Below, piece by piece: positions 1 through 8,844 of a stretch of 64,000 nucleotides of DNA. The translations under genes were made by a program, and so were the position numbers. Under the pieces are notes generated by a model. It had not been told where the DNA came from. It was given only the letters and a program-made list of their open reading frames with translations, and ran no database searches. Origin of the DNA: Bacillus sp. DNRA2 (GTDB taxonomy: Bacteria > Bacillota > Bacilli > Bacillales > Cytobacillaceae); contig NZ_JABAIT010000022.1 in the NCBI RefSeq assembly GCF_012843265.1, positions 1 through 64,000 on the forward strand, in the 5' to 3' direction. Every line of letters starts with the position of its first letter. Position 1 is the stretch's first letter.

Positions 1-95
1 TGATAAACATTGTAACATTTGGTAAGCCGTATGCCTTAATAGGGCACGTACGGTTTGATAAGGGGGAAGCCTCGAGAGAGGTTTCCCTACTTTAT
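1..95 (+). mobile_element. 3' end of a group II intron (domains V and VI)
   Basis: Positions 25-55 form a canonical domain V: lower stem AGCCGTA/TACGGTT, a two-base CG bulge at 47-48, then upper stem TGCC/GGCA and a short loop. It is followed by a domain VI-like hairpin (GGGAA-CCTC, GAGA loop, GAGG-TTCCC) with an unpaired A in CTAC at 87-90, where the branch point normally lies. The 3' boundary is put near 95 from the usual CTAC-N3-4-AT ending. The rest of the intron, including any reverse-transcriptase gene, is upstream of the window, so intactness and mobility cannot be judged. Confidence 0.85.
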
Positions 96-118
96 TATTG
101 TCGTTGTAGGGAATACTA

Positions 119-147
119 TTGACTAAATCTAAGAATTGTCATATAGT
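119..147 (+). promoter_or_regulatory. Sigma-A promoter of the marR-mmpL operon
   Basis: TTGACT at 119-124 and TATAGT at 142-147 are separated by 17 bases, which is close to the vegetative consensus. It begins only about 24 bases after the intron end, so the intron sits just outside this promoter. Confidence 0.7.
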
Positions 148-177
148 TTAACACGTTAATAGTTCAGTTGTTTAACT
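147..177. promoter_or_regulatory. Candidate MarR operator
   Basis: Inverted repeats overlap and follow the -10: TTAAC-AC-GTTAA at 148-159 and AGTT-GTTT-AACT at 166-177. They lie directly before a MarR gene, so autorepression is likely. The assignment rests on symmetry and position only. Confidence 0.45.
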
Positions 178-194
178 AAATTTAAGGATGTGAT

Positions 195-659
195 ATGGTG
201 GATAATTCAAGAATCCAAGAACTAATCAACAGATACATTCGAGTGTCTTTTTCGGTGACAAAAAAGGCTGAATTTCTCATTAAGGATCAAATTGGATCGG
301 ACCTTACTTATGACCAGCACTATACACTTCGATATATTCGGAATAAACACTTTTGCACATCAACCGAATTGGCTGATGTCTTTGCAGTAAATAAAAGTGC
401 TGTCACAGCTATCATTGCAAGACTTGCAGATAAAGGGCTAATCGAAAGAACACGTGATGAACGAGACCGACGTGTCGTTTATTTATCGCTAACAGATAAA
501 GGAAATGCCCTGTTTAATGAATGTGAAAAACGTGTTCATAATCTCGTTGAAAATATCATGACGCAATTTAACGATGAGGAAGTGAATGCGTTTATTCAAA
601 CTTATGAAAAGCTTGAACAATTATTAGATGTCGCTAAAGAAAGCATACAAGGAGAATAA
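195..659 (+). CDS. MarR-family transcriptional regulator
   Basis: This 154-residue protein has the standard MarR length and layout: a helical N-terminus, a winged helix-turn-helix at about residues 55-103 (TELADVFAVNKSAVTAII), a wing with the DERDRR motif, and a C-terminal dimerisation helix. The start ATG follows AAGGATG at a suitable distance. Three bases separate it from the downstream MMPL exporter, and an SD for that gene lies inside its own last codons, so the two form an operon. It probably represses the operon from the inverted repeats overlapping the promoter and responds to a compound the pump exports. The ligand is unknown. Confidence 0.9.
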   Translation: MVDNSRIQELINRYIRVSFSVTKKAEFLIKDQIGSDLTYDQHYTLRYIRNKHFCTSTELADVFAVNKSAVTAIIARLADKGLIERTRDERDRRVVYLSLTDKGNALFNECEKRVHNLVENIMTQFNDEEVNAFIQTYEKLEQLLDVAKESIQGE

Positions 660-662
660 ACG

Positions 663-3600
663 ATGAGAGCGATTGTCAAGGGTAAATGGCTTGTATTATT
701 TACGTGGATTGCGGTTGTGACAGTGCTGTTAATGACCGCACCTAATATGGCTAATCTTGTTCGCGACAAAGGTGATTTGGTTGTACCTGAGGGGTACTCC
801 TCATCACTAGCGAACGAAATTCTTAATGAGATAAAGGATGGAAATGAATCAACTGTCGCTCTGGTTTTTCATGGGAAAGATAAGCTTACGAAGTCAGAAT
901 TGGCAGAAGCAAAAGCAGCAATTGGTTTATTGGAGAAAAATAAAACTAAACTAGGCATTACCGAAATATTGTCTCATTTCAATAACGAAGAACTTAAGGA
1001 TCAGCTTGTATCTGATGATGGGACAACGATTCTTACAAGGCTAACAGTTGATATGGGCAATCGTGAAGATAAGGAGGTATCTAAAGCGCTATATGATACG
1101 CTTAAAGATACTAAATTAAAACACTATTATACTAGCAATTGGCTTGTGAATGAGGATCTAAATACGAATGCACAGGAAGGTCTAAAGAAAACAGAGGGCA
1201 TCACAGTGGTTTTCATTTTAGTTGTTCTTTTGCTTGTTTTCCGTTCCTTCATCGCGCCATTTGTCCCACTAGTAACAGTTGGTTTTTCTTATTTGGCAGC
1301 GCAGTCAATTGTTGCATTTTTAGTTGATAAAGTAAATTTTCCAATTTCTTCATACACCCAAATATTTTTGGTGGCTGTGTTATTTGGAATCGGTACAGAT
1401 TACACGATTTTACTTTTAAGTAGATTTAAAGAAGAGATGGCTAATCATGATAGTATTACCGATGCCATTGTTGAAACCTATCGCACTGCCGGAAAGACAG
1501 TTTACTTTAGCGGTTTTGCTGTAATGGTTGGTTTCTCGGCGATTGGTTTTTCAACATTTAAACTTTATCAATCAGCTGCAGCAGTGGCAGTTGGTGTTGC
1601 GCTTTTGTTAGTGGCGTTATCAACAATTGTGCCTTTTTTCATGGCAGTACTTGGACGCAAGCTTTTTTGGCCAGCCAAAGGACAACTTGAACATAAAGAT
1701 AGTAAATTGTGGGAGATTGTCGGTAAATTTGCTTTAGCTAAGCCGGTTATTTCGTTATTAATTGTTGCCGCAGTAACCGTTCCATTTTTGATAACATATG
1801 ATGGCACTCTTTCCTACAATTCGTTAACTGAGGTTGGCGACAAGGCAGATTCAATCAAGGCCTTTAATATGATTGCTGATGGGTTCGGCGAAGGCCAAGC
1901 GATGCCAACGCAAATTGTCATTAAAAATGATGAAAAAATGGATTCAAGTGAGTACATCGGATTGGCTGAAAAAATCAGTCAGGATCTGCAAAAGATTGAT
2001 GGTGTGGACACGATTCGCTCGGTTACGAGACCTATGGGCGAGCCACTTGCGGATTTATTTGTTGCTAAGCAAGCAGGTACGCTCTCGGGAGGAATTTCCC
2101 AAGGAAATGATGGGATTAAGCAAATTAGTGATGGCTTGAATGAGGCGGAAACTGAGCTTACGAAGTCCCAGCCGCAATTGGAGCAGGCTACTGCAGGAAT
2201 AGGAGAGCTTGTTACGGGAACATCAAAGCTTGCTGATGGTGTGGGACAGCTTCATAGCGGTCTGACTCAAATTGAGGATGGCATGAAACAGGGGTCTATG
2301 GGGACGGCTGATATTAAGAAAAGTCTCCAGGGTATTAAAACCAATGCAGAAAAACTCGCGGCAGGTAGTGAACAATTGTTAAAAGGGTATCAGGATGCAA
2401 GTGCAGGGCTGTCTTTCTTTTTAACAAAATATCAAGCTATCGAAACTAGTTTAAATGACATTTATGGTAAATTGGATACCGCAGATGAGCATTTTGCCAA
2501 TCTTGAACAGAAATATCCGCAATTAAGTACAGATGAAGAAGATTATCAAGCGTTAAAGAAGGATGTTTTTTCTTCTCATGCAGATACTGCCGAATTAATG
2601 AGTAGCTTGAAGGATTTAAATACGAATTTTGCTGGGGCTATTTCGGGCGTTCAAGAAGCAAATAAGCAATTTGCTGAAGTCGTTTCTGGTCAACAGCAGT
2701 TAAATATTTATATGGGAGAGTTGATTGTTGGGATTGATCAACTACAAGCAGGACTCGTGGCTGCAGCGGATGGGCAGGGGCAAGTGATTGGGAACCTGTC
2801 ACAGTTTTCAAATGGCTTAACGACTATTAATGGTGGCCAACAGCAGCTCTTGGATGGTTTTTCAGGTCTTGGCGGACAAATGACCCAATTAACCGATGGT
2901 CTTGGGCAAAGCGTGACTGGTTTAACACAAATTCATGATGGATTGAATTCCGCTAATGATTATTTAGCTAATCTAGCGAAGTCAGACCAAAGCGTGACCG
3001 GGATGTATATTCCTGATGAGGTGCTATCAAGTAAGGATTTTGCACAAGTGCTTGATACTTATATGTCCAAGGATCGTAAAGTGATGATGATGGATGTTGT
3101 CTTCAAATATAATCCTTATTCAAATGAAGCAATGGCGCAAATTAACGATATTAAAGATGCAGTAAATAAAGCAACAAAGGATACAAAGCTTGAAAATGCC
3201 AAAGTAGCCGTGGGCGGCATTACAAGCACTAATACAGATTTAAGTGCAATGTCCAATGCGGATTATTCTCGTACTGTAGTGTTAATGATGATCGGAATTG
3301 CGATTATCTTGGTCGTAATGCTCCGTTCCATTGTGATGCCGATTTATTTGATTGCTTCCTTAATCATTACTTATTACACGTCAATGGGGATTACCGAGGC
3401 GATTTATGTGAATCTATTAGGCTATGAGGGTATTAGCTGGGCAGTACCGTTCTTCGCCTTTGTTATTTTAGTGGCATTAGGTATAGATTATAGTATTTTC
3501 TTAATGGATCGCTTTAAGGAATATCGTGAATTAAGTGTAGGTGAAGCGATGCTGTTATCGATGAAGAAAATGGGAACTGTTATTATTTCTGCGGCTGTCA

Positions 3601-3773
3601 TCCTTGGTGGTACATTTGCAGCGATGATGCCAGCTGGTGTTATGTCGCTATTGCAAATTGCCACACTTGTGTTAATTGGCTTGTTCCTTTATGCCTTAGT
3701 GATTTTGCCATTGTTTGTTCCGGTGATGGCAAAGTTGTTTGGCAAAGCTAATTGGTGGCCATTTATAAAATAA
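663..3773 (+). CDS. MMPL/RND-family membrane exporter (YdgH/YdfJ-like)
   Basis: A 1036-residue membrane protein with two MMPL blocks. Each carries the family motif G-x-D-Y-x-x-x-L-x-x-R-F-K-E (GTDYTILLLSRFKEE in the first half, GIDYSIFLMDRFKEY near the C-terminus). One N-terminal membrane helix comes first, then an extracytoplasmic loop and five or six helices per block. The large second loop (about residues 425-840) is a run of Gly/Gln/Leu heptads of the 'GxxQLxxGLxxI' type, as in YhgE/Pip-like exporters, and is probably a long coiled coil across the wall. Such proteins export lipids, drugs or surfactants. Pairing with a MarR repressor fits an inducible efflux pump; the substrate cannot be read from sequence. 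Confidence 0.88.
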   Translation: MRAIVKGKWLVLFTWIAVVTVLLMTAPNMANLVRDKGDLVVPEGYSSSLANEILNEIKDGNESTVALVFHGKDKLTKSELAEAKAAIGLLEKNKTKLGITEILSHFNNEELKDQLVSDDGTTILTRLTVDMGNREDKEVSKALYDTLKDTKLKHYYTSNWLVNEDLNTNAQEGLKKTEGITVVFILVVLLLVFRSFIAPFVPLVTVGFSYLAAQSIVAFLVDKVNFPISSYTQIFLVAVLFGIGTDYTILLLSRFKEEMANHDSITDAIVETYRTAGKTVYFSGFAVMVGFSAIGFSTFKLYQSAAAVAVGVALLLVALSTIVPFFMAVLGRKLFWPAKGQLEHKDSKLWEIVGKFALAKPVISLLIVAAVTVPFLITYDGTLSYNSLTEVGDKADSIKAFNMIADGFGEGQAMPTQIVIKNDEKMDSSEYIGLAEKISQDLQKIDGVDTIRSVTRPMGEPLADLFVAKQAGTLSGGISQGNDGIKQISDGLNEAETELTKSQPQLEQATAGIGELVTGTSKLADGVGQLHSGLTQIEDGMKQGSMGTADIKKSLQGIKTNAEKLAAGSEQLLKGYQDASAGLSFFLTKYQAIETSLNDIYGKLDTADEHFANLEQKYPQLSTDEEDYQALKKDVFSSHADTAELMSSLKDLNTNFAGAISGVQEANKQFAEVVSGQQQLNIYMGELIVGIDQLQAGLVAAADGQGQVIGNLSQFSNGLTTINGGQQQLLDGFSGLGGQMTQLTDGLGQSVTGLTQIHDGLNSANDYLANLAKSDQSVTGMYIPDEVLSSKDFAQVLDTYMSKDRKVMMMDVVFKYNPYSNEAMAQINDIKDAVNKATKDTKLENAKVAVGGITSTNTDLSAMSNADYSRTVVLMMIGIAIILVVMLRSIVMPIYLIASLIITYYTSMGITEAIYVNLLGYEGISWAVPFFAFVILVALGIDYSIFLMDRFKEYRELSVGEAMLLSMKKMGTVIISAAVILGGTFAAMMPAGVMSLLQIATLVLIGLFLYALVILPLFVPVMAKLFGKANWWPFIK

Positions 3774-3798
3774 ACTGTGAATATCAAATTGACTCGAA

Positions 3799-3836
3799 AC
3801 CAGGCTATGCATTTTAGTGCATAGCCTGGTTTTTTA
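3799..3836 (+). terminator. Rho-independent terminator of the mmpL operon
   Basis: A 13-bp perfect stem (ACCAGGCTATGCA with its complement) closes a 6-base loop and is followed by TTTTTTATTTTT. The T tract runs directly into the Fnr-type palindrome. Confidence 0.9.
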
Positions 3837-3840
3837 TTTT

Positions 3841-3856
3841 TGTGATAAAAATCACT
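3841..3856. promoter_or_regulatory. Fnr/Crp-type operator upstream of the nitrate operon
   Basis: TGTGATAAAAATCACT is a near-perfect palindrome matching the Bacillus Fnr consensus TGTGA-N6-TCACA in nine of ten defined positions. An A/T-rich -10 candidate (CATAAA, 3883-3888) would put the start of transcription about 41-46 bases from the palindrome centre, the spacing for a directly activated promoter. This predicts activation of the operon at low oxygen. Confidence 0.65.
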
Positions 3857-3891
3857 TGTGTCAAAAAGTTGAACAATTGGGACATAAATAA

Positions 3892-3924
3892 GGGAGTTTT
3901 ACCCCGACTATAGGGAAGTTCCCT
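3892..3924. promoter_or_regulatory. Palindromic GGG/CCC sites, candidate response-regulator operator
   Basis: AGGGAA-G-TTCCCT (3912-3924) is a perfect 6+1+6 inverted repeat. GGG-N7-CCCC lies just before it at 3892-3905, and AGTCCCTGAC follows it. The sites are between the likely transcription start and the first gene of an operon that encodes a LuxR-type response regulator, so they could be its binding sites. That link is inference. Confidence 0.4.
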
Positions 3925-3998
3925 GATGCCTTGTGATAGTCCCTGACAAGTAAAATTAACGATATGTTACCGGTCTAATTTTACAAGGAGGACTAACA

Positions 3999-5090
3999 AT
4001 GCAGGCAAATTTAACATCAAATACCGCAACTGAAACTAACAAGAATTCTATTAACAATGCATTTGCATCTCACTATGCTAAATCGATGTTTTTATCGATT
4101 ACAGCACTAATAATTCTAGTATTTATCGGAACCAGAATGTTTACCCATATTGATCTCAACTTATATGGATACATGGTCGGAACGCTTGTATTTATTGGCG
4201 GGTTCTTCTATCGCTTCATTGCATGGGGAGAAAGACCACCAACTAAAATCATCATCAAAAAAGGACTTAAATTGCTGGCCAGAAAGTCCACTCCGAAAAC
4301 GTCTGTGGAGCATTTGGCTACCTATAATTTTATCTGGAATCGGGGAATTTACCGATGGACTCAGCACGTATTGATTGGCTGGGGCTGTGTTCTTTCCTGT
4401 TTTGTAACATTCCCGCTTGTATTTGGTTGGATGTACTTCACAATGGGTGAGAACGGCTATTACACGATTGTCGCAATGGGCATGGACGTTATGACGATTA
4501 AAGCAGATGGAATTATCGGTTTTTTATCTTATAACGCATTAAATATTACGGCAATGATGGTGATTGCTGGGGTAGCGATGGCGCTTTTCCGCCGCTTAAA
4601 AAATATGCAAGCCCGTGCTGAGCAAAATTTTGTATATGATTTTTTACCGCTTTACCTTTTACTTTTTATTTCGATAACAGGCTTGCTTTTAACCGTTATG
4701 AACGTATTTTTACATGGTTGGGGTCAACCGGTAATGTCGTTAATTCACCAGTTTTCAGTGATCATTACCCTCATCTATTTACCATTTGGCAAGCTTGCTC
4801 ATATCCCGTTCCGCCCAATGAGCGTCCTCGCTCGGAATTATCGTGAGCACTACGGAGAGCAAGCGATGAAGGAATGTAAGGTTTGTGGCGATAAATTTGT
4901 CTCAACTGAGCAATCACAAGACGTAATCCAAGTTTTAGGTATGAATGAAATAGAATTTAAGTCGACTGAAGGGACACATTTAGCGGAGCTTTGCTTACCT
5001 TGTCGCAGAAAATATCGAATCGCTCAATTTTCAGGGTTTCCTACCCATCAGGTAAAGGTTAAGGAGGCAAACCAAAATGCAAAGGGATAA
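3999..5090 (+). CDS. Six-helix membrane subunit with C-terminal CxxC pairs, probable quinol-side subunit
   Basis: A 363-residue protein with six hydrophobic spans (about 29-48, 53-71, 120-146, 170-195, 208-232, 236-260). Histidines sit in or beside helices 3, 5 and 6 (RWTQHVLIG, FLHGW, SLIHQF, KLAHI), a pattern compatible with haem b ligation as in NarI-like subunits. The C-terminal tail is cytoplasmic-looking and carries two Cys pairs (CKVC and CLPC) that could bind zinc or iron. It leads the operon behind a strong SD (AAGGAGG) and overlaps the molybdoenzyme gene by 14 bases. I infer that it passes electrons from menaquinol to the reductase; I do not recognise a named family. Confidence 0.65.
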   Translation: MQANLTSNTATETNKNSINNAFASHYAKSMFLSITALIILVFIGTRMFTHIDLNLYGYMVGTLVFIGGFFYRFIAWGERPPTKIIIKKGLKLLARKSTPKTSVEHLATYNFIWNRGIYRWTQHVLIGWGCVLSCFVTFPLVFGWMYFTMGENGYYTIVAMGMDVMTIKADGIIGFLSYNALNITAMMVIAGVAMALFRRLKNMQARAEQNFVYDFLPLYLLLFISITGLLLTVMNVFLHGWGQPVMSLIHQFSVIITLIYLPFGKLAHIPFRPMSVLARNYREHYGEQAMKECKVCGDKFVSTEQSQDVIQVLGMNEIEFKSTEGTHLAELCLPCRRKYRIAQFSGFPTHQVKVKEANQNAKG

Positions 5091-7245
5091 GTTTTATAAA
5101 GAGATTGAAAATGTGATTCATCCAGGTGAAAAATTAGTCAAAACACATTGCAGTTACTGTGGGATGCAATGCGGGATGAATTTACGTGTCGATATCGCAT
5201 CAAACAAGATCATCGGTGTTGAGCCACGCTATGAATGGCCGGTAAATGTTGGAAAGATGTGTCCAAAAGGTGTAACTGCTTATCAGCAAACAAATCACCA
5301 GGATCGCTTATTAAAACCGTTAATTCGTGACAATCCTGCGTTAAAAGGAACGAAAGATGGATTCCGAGAAGCTACTTGGGAAGAGGCATACGATCTTATC
5401 GCCAAGAGATTCCAAGAGTTGCAACGTGACTATGGCAAAGATTCTTTGAGTGTATACAGTGGCGTTTCAATGACGAATGAAAAATGTTACTTAACAGGAA
5501 AGTTTGCCCGAGTTGGATTACAAACAAGATACATTGATTATAATGGTCGTTTTTGTATGTCGAGTGCGGCAGGTGGATTTTTAAGAAGCTTTGGGGTAGA
5601 CCGTGGTTCCACATTACCTTGGACAGACATTCATGAAACGGATTGCTTATTTATTGCTGGCAGCAATACCGCTGAGTGTCATCCAACTTCGATGTTTCGC
5701 GTTTGGGCTGTTCAGGAACGCGGGGGCTATTTAATCGTAGCTGACCCTCGAGAAACACCAATTGCCAGACGTGCTGATATTCATTTGGACTTAAAACCAG
5801 GAACTGACCTAGCATTGGCTAACGGAATTCTTAATCTGTTAATTCAAAACGGTTATGCTGATGAAGTATTTGTGAAAAATCACACAAACGGATTTGAAGA
5901 AACGAAAGAGCTGGTTAAACAATTTACCCCTGAATATACAAGTGAAATAACTGGAGTTGCACCAGAAAAAATTATCAAAGCAGCAGAAATCTATGGGAAA
6001 GCACCAAATGCTGTGGTGATGTTTGCCCGCGGTGTTGAGCAGCAACATAAAGGTGTTGATAATGTTTCTGCCTATACAAATATGGCACTTGTTACTGGGA
6101 AGATTGGTCGGCCAAAGTCAGGTGTGGCTACGTTTACGGGACAAGGGAACGGTCAAGGTGGCCGTGAACATGGTCAAAAATCAGACCTTCTTCCAGGTTA
6201 TCGTAAACTCACTAATCCTAAACATGTTGAAGAAGTAGCGAAAATTTGGGGAATTGACCCAGAGGAAATGCCACAACCGGGCGTTTCCGCATACGAGATG
6301 TTTGGATTAATGGAACAGAAAACCATTCGCGGTTTGTACCTATTATGCTCTAACCCTGCAGTATCAGCACCAAATTTAAATTATGTACGGGAACAAATGA
6401 AAAATCTTGATTTCATGGTTTGTGTTGATTTCTACCTATCGGAATCAGCTGAGTTCGCTGACGTTGTTCTACCTACAACGACTTGGTCTGAAGATGAAGG
6501 GACCGTTACAAACATTGAAGGGCGGATTATTAAGATCAATAAGGCACAGGAGCCTGTTGGTGAATCAAAACCAGACTGGCAAATCCAAGTCGAGTTGTCA
6601 GAACGACTTGGCCGAGGCAAGTACTTCTCTCACTTAAAAACAGCTAAAGATGTTGCAGATGAATTCCGCTTGGCTTCAAGGGGCGGCTATGCCGATTACT
6701 ATGGGGCAACCTGGGAGAAGATCGAAAAGCAGGATGGCGTATTCTGGCCTTGTAAGGATGAAAAAGATGAAGGAACACCACACATGTTCCTTGATAAAGT
6801 ATTCTATCATCCAGATGGGAAGGCCAAAATTTGTGCGTTACCTTATCGTCCACCAGCAGAAGAGCCGGATGAACAATATCCAATTCGTCTAACGACTGGA
6901 CGTGTTGTATATCATTATCTGTCTGGTAATCAAACACGCAGAATTCCCTTCTTAAAGGATATGTGTCCTGAGCCATATGTTGAAGTGCATCCTACACTTG
7001 CTGCACAATACGGAATTGAACACGAAGAAATCGTTCGTCTCTATACGCGCCGCGGTGAAGCATTTTATAAGGTGAAAATCACTGAAGCGATTCGTAAGGA
7101 TACTGTCTTTGTACCGTACCATTTTGGTCATGAACAATCGATTAATCTTTTAACAATACCTGCACTTGATCCGATGTCAAGAATGCCAGAATTCAAAGCA
7201 TGTGCAGCCCAGATTGAAAAATTAGATTTAAAGAAGGTGCAGTAA
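5077..7245 (+). CDS. Molybdopterin oxidoreductase, NapA/NasC-type (probable nitrate reductase catalytic subunit)
   Basis: This 722-residue protein has the family layout. An N-terminal [4Fe-4S] site uses C25, C28, C32 and C62 (CxxCxxxC-x29-C). The probable Mo-ligand cysteine is C160 in NGRFCMSSAAGG. A Mo-bis-MGD binding block with GGREHGQKSDLLPGYR is near 361-376, and the C-terminal dinucleotide-binding domain ends in PYHFGHEQSINLLT. No Tat or Sec signal is present, so it is cytoplasmic. It resembles the assimilatory NasC/NarB and NapA branch rather than NarG. The neighbouring NarK-type transporter and Nre-like sensors point to nitrate, but another oxyanion or formate chemistry is not excluded by sequence alone. 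Confidence 0.8.
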   Translation: MQRDKFYKEIENVIHPGEKLVKTHCSYCGMQCGMNLRVDIASNKIIGVEPRYEWPVNVGKMCPKGVTAYQQTNHQDRLLKPLIRDNPALKGTKDGFREATWEEAYDLIAKRFQELQRDYGKDSLSVYSGVSMTNEKCYLTGKFARVGLQTRYIDYNGRFCMSSAAGGFLRSFGVDRGSTLPWTDIHETDCLFIAGSNTAECHPTSMFRVWAVQERGGYLIVADPRETPIARRADIHLDLKPGTDLALANGILNLLIQNGYADEVFVKNHTNGFEETKELVKQFTPEYTSEITGVAPEKIIKAAEIYGKAPNAVVMFARGVEQQHKGVDNVSAYTNMALVTGKIGRPKSGVATFTGQGNGQGGREHGQKSDLLPGYRKLTNPKHVEEVAKIWGIDPEEMPQPGVSAYEMFGLMEQKTIRGLYLLCSNPAVSAPNLNYVREQMKNLDFMVCVDFYLSESAEFADVVLPTTTWSEDEGTVTNIEGRIIKINKAQEPVGESKPDWQIQVELSERLGRGKYFSHLKTAKDVADEFRLASRGGYADYYGATWEKIEKQDGVFWPCKDEKDEGTPHMFLDKVFYHPDGKAKICALPYRPPAEEPDEQYPIRLTTGRVVYHYLSGNQTRRIPFLKDMCPEPYVEVHPTLAAQYGIEHEEIVRLYTRRGEAFYKVKITEAIRKDTVFVPYHFGHEQSINLLTIPALDPMSRMPEFKACAAQIEKLDLKKVQ

Positions 7246-7806
7246 ATGAAAAAGAGGCTCTATATTGAACTGGATAATTGCATCGGTTGCCGCTCATGCT
7301 TAGCCGCCTGTACACAATGTGGCGGCCATGAAGAGCGCAATCGCAACTATGTTTACGACGTTAACCCGCTTGTGAACCGGCAGACAATGCCTCTTATGTG
7401 CCTACACTGTGTAAATCCGGCATGTGCGCGCAGCTGTCCGGCTCAAGCAATTCAAATTCATGAAACTGGTGCGGTACTTTCAGCATTGGTAGAAAAATGT
7501 ATTGGCTGTCAGAACTGTACAATTGCCTGTCCGTACGGTATTCCCAAATTTGATACTGAACAAAATTTAATGTACAAATGTGATCTTTGTATTGACCGTA
7601 GTAAAGATGGAATTCCGCCAATGTGTGCGAGTGTTTGTCCAACAAACACATTACAGTGGTTAACTGATGAAGAAATTGAAGCAAAGCGAGAAGCTTATAA
7701 TCTTGATAACGGTAAATGGGTTACAAGTACTCCTTATTTGGAAAATGAAACGAATGTCCGTGTAAATCTTCCTGGTATTTTACAGGGAATATCAAAGTTG
7801 TTTTAG
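7246..7806 (+). CDS. Four-cluster ferredoxin-type electron-transfer subunit
   Basis: A 186-residue NarH/DmsB/PsrB-type iron-sulfur protein with sixteen ligand cysteines in four groups: C12/15/18/22, C52/55/60/64, C85/88/91/95 and C112/115/127/131. These are enough for four [4Fe-4S] clusters; an extra C25 follows the first group. It has no signal peptide. It starts directly after the molybdoenzyme stop, with the SD AAGAAGGTG inside that gene, so it is translated in the same transcript and should wire the membrane side to the catalytic subunit. Confidence 0.88.
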   Translation: MKKRLYIELDNCIGCRSCLAACTQCGGHEERNRNYVYDVNPLVNRQTMPLMCLHCVNPACARSCPAQAIQIHETGAVLSALVEKCIGCQNCTIACPYGIPKFDTEQNLMYKCDLCIDRSKDGIPPMCASVCPTNTLQWLTDEEIEAKREAYNLDNGKWVTSTPYLENETNVRVNLPGILQGISKLF

Positions 7807-7818
7807 GAGGGATTACTG

Positions 7819-8343
7819 ATGAACGATAAAAATAATAAAATCCCATTTAATGAAGATAACTATACCCACAACATTAATCGAAATAATGAACGCAAACTTG
7901 ATCGGCGCGGTTTTATGAAAACTTTGGTAGGTGCAGCAGGAGTATTTGCTGTATCTTCCCTCCCTTGGGGTGCGATTGCTGCCAAAGAATTAACTGGATT
8001 ATCTGAAAAGGAATATCAACATAAGAAAATAACGGATGTAAATGAGATTGCGATAGGAGATGCTGTTGATTTTAAATTTCCTGGTGAGCATGATGATGCG
8101 ATTTTAATTCGCCTTTCTGAAGATAAGTACGTTGCTTACCAAAATGCGTGTACACATCTACGTTGCCCAGTTTTTTGGGTAAAAGAAGAGGGCGAAATGG
8201 TTTGTCCATGCCACCATGGGAAATTTGATGTAAACACAGGTTCTCCAACTGCAGGGCCACCTAGACGACCACTGCCTGAGATTCTAGTGAAAGTTGAGAA
8301 GGGTGCGGTATACGCAGTGAAGGTGAAACGTTATGAAGCATAA
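7819..8343 (+). CDS. Rieske [2Fe-2S] protein with Tat signal
   Basis: A 174-residue protein with a twin-arginine signal (RRGFMK at 29-34, then a hydrophobic stretch to about 54) and a bc1-type Rieske domain. Cluster ligands are C111 and H113 (CTHLRC) and C129 and H132 (CPCHH); C116 and C131 can form the disulfide seen in high-potential Rieske proteins. It is therefore exported folded, probably anchored by its N-terminal helix like QcrA. A Rieske protein beside a cytoplasmic NapA/NasC-type enzyme is unusual. It suggests quinol oxidation on the outer face, as in haloarchaeal nar operons that contain a Rieske protein and cytochrome b. Confidence 0.87.
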   Translation: MNDKNNKIPFNEDNYTHNINRNNERKLDRRGFMKTLVGAAGVFAVSSLPWGAIAAKELTGLSEKEYQHKKITDVNEIAIGDAVDFKFPGEHDDAILIRLSEDKYVAYQNACTHLRCPVFWVKEEGEMVCPCHHGKFDVNTGSPTAGPPRRPLPEILVKVEKGAVYAVKVKRYEA

Positions 8344-8524
8344 TTTAGTTGGAATAGCGTTATTATGTGGAATTTTGCTCGTGAACATTATTTTTACACA
8401 ATACATGGTCCATCAATTCTTTTATGAAAATTATACTAATGCGCTGCTGTTTGGGTTAGGGAATGTGCTGTTATTCCCGGTGGCATTATACGTATATAAA
8501 TGGGATCAAAAACGAAAGGCGTGA
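8333..8524 (+). CDS. Small two-helix membrane protein of the nitrate-type operon
   Basis: A 63-residue protein with two predicted membrane helices (about 5-25 and 35-55) and a basic tail (KWDQKRKA). Its ATG lies inside the last codons of the Rieske gene, and its TGA overlaps the next ATG (TGATG), so it is translationally coupled on both sides. I do not recognise the family. The position suggests a structural or assembly part of the membrane complex that holds the Rieske protein. Confidence 0.7.
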   Translation: MKHNLVGIALLCGILLVNIIFTQYMVHQFFYENYTNALLFGLGNVLLFPVALYVYKWDQKRKA

Positions 8525-8844
8525 TGGTGATGAATAATGAAACCTATCTCGATTTTTGTTTTATAAGGGAGTCAGTTGGAAATTTTTCCATTGAAATAAA
8601 TGATATGTTAAAGCAACTGTTTTCTGGTGTGAAGCTGGATTGGTACTTAGAGGAGAAAACAATCGACAATGCCGAAATGGTAGTGGTTGAAGTGAAGGGC
8701 ATGAGTAATTGGCGCTCTGAGGAAGAAACACTTCAGTTCCTAGAACAGCATGGCACAACTGAGTTTTGGCAATATTTACAGGGCTATAAAATGTTCATTT
8801 ATCCAGCAACAATGAGAGGATGTAACAGCTGTGGGACACATTAA
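8524..8844 (+). CDS. Uncharacterised operon protein ending in CxxC
   Basis: About 106 residues, starting at the ATG overlapping the previous stop (8524) or at a second in-frame ATG (8530). It is soluble and acidic, with no signal peptide, and ends in CNSCGTH, a possible metal or thiol site. I do not recognise a family. It is conserved in reading frame within the operon and overlaps the next gene by 14 bases. A role in maturation or assembly of the molybdenum enzyme is possible by position, because no NarJ/NapD-type chaperone is otherwise visible here. Confidence 0.65.
   Translation: MVMNNETYLDFCFIRESVGNFSIEINDMLKQLFSGVKLDWYLEEKTIDNAEMVVVEVKGMSNWRSEEETLQFLEQHGTTEFWQYLQGYKMFIYPATMRGCNSCGTH

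Noticed and set aside
1873-2139. Alternative-frame ORFs inside mmpL and other long genes
   Set aside because: They lie wholly inside well-supported coding sequence, lack ribosome sites and have no recognisable domains.
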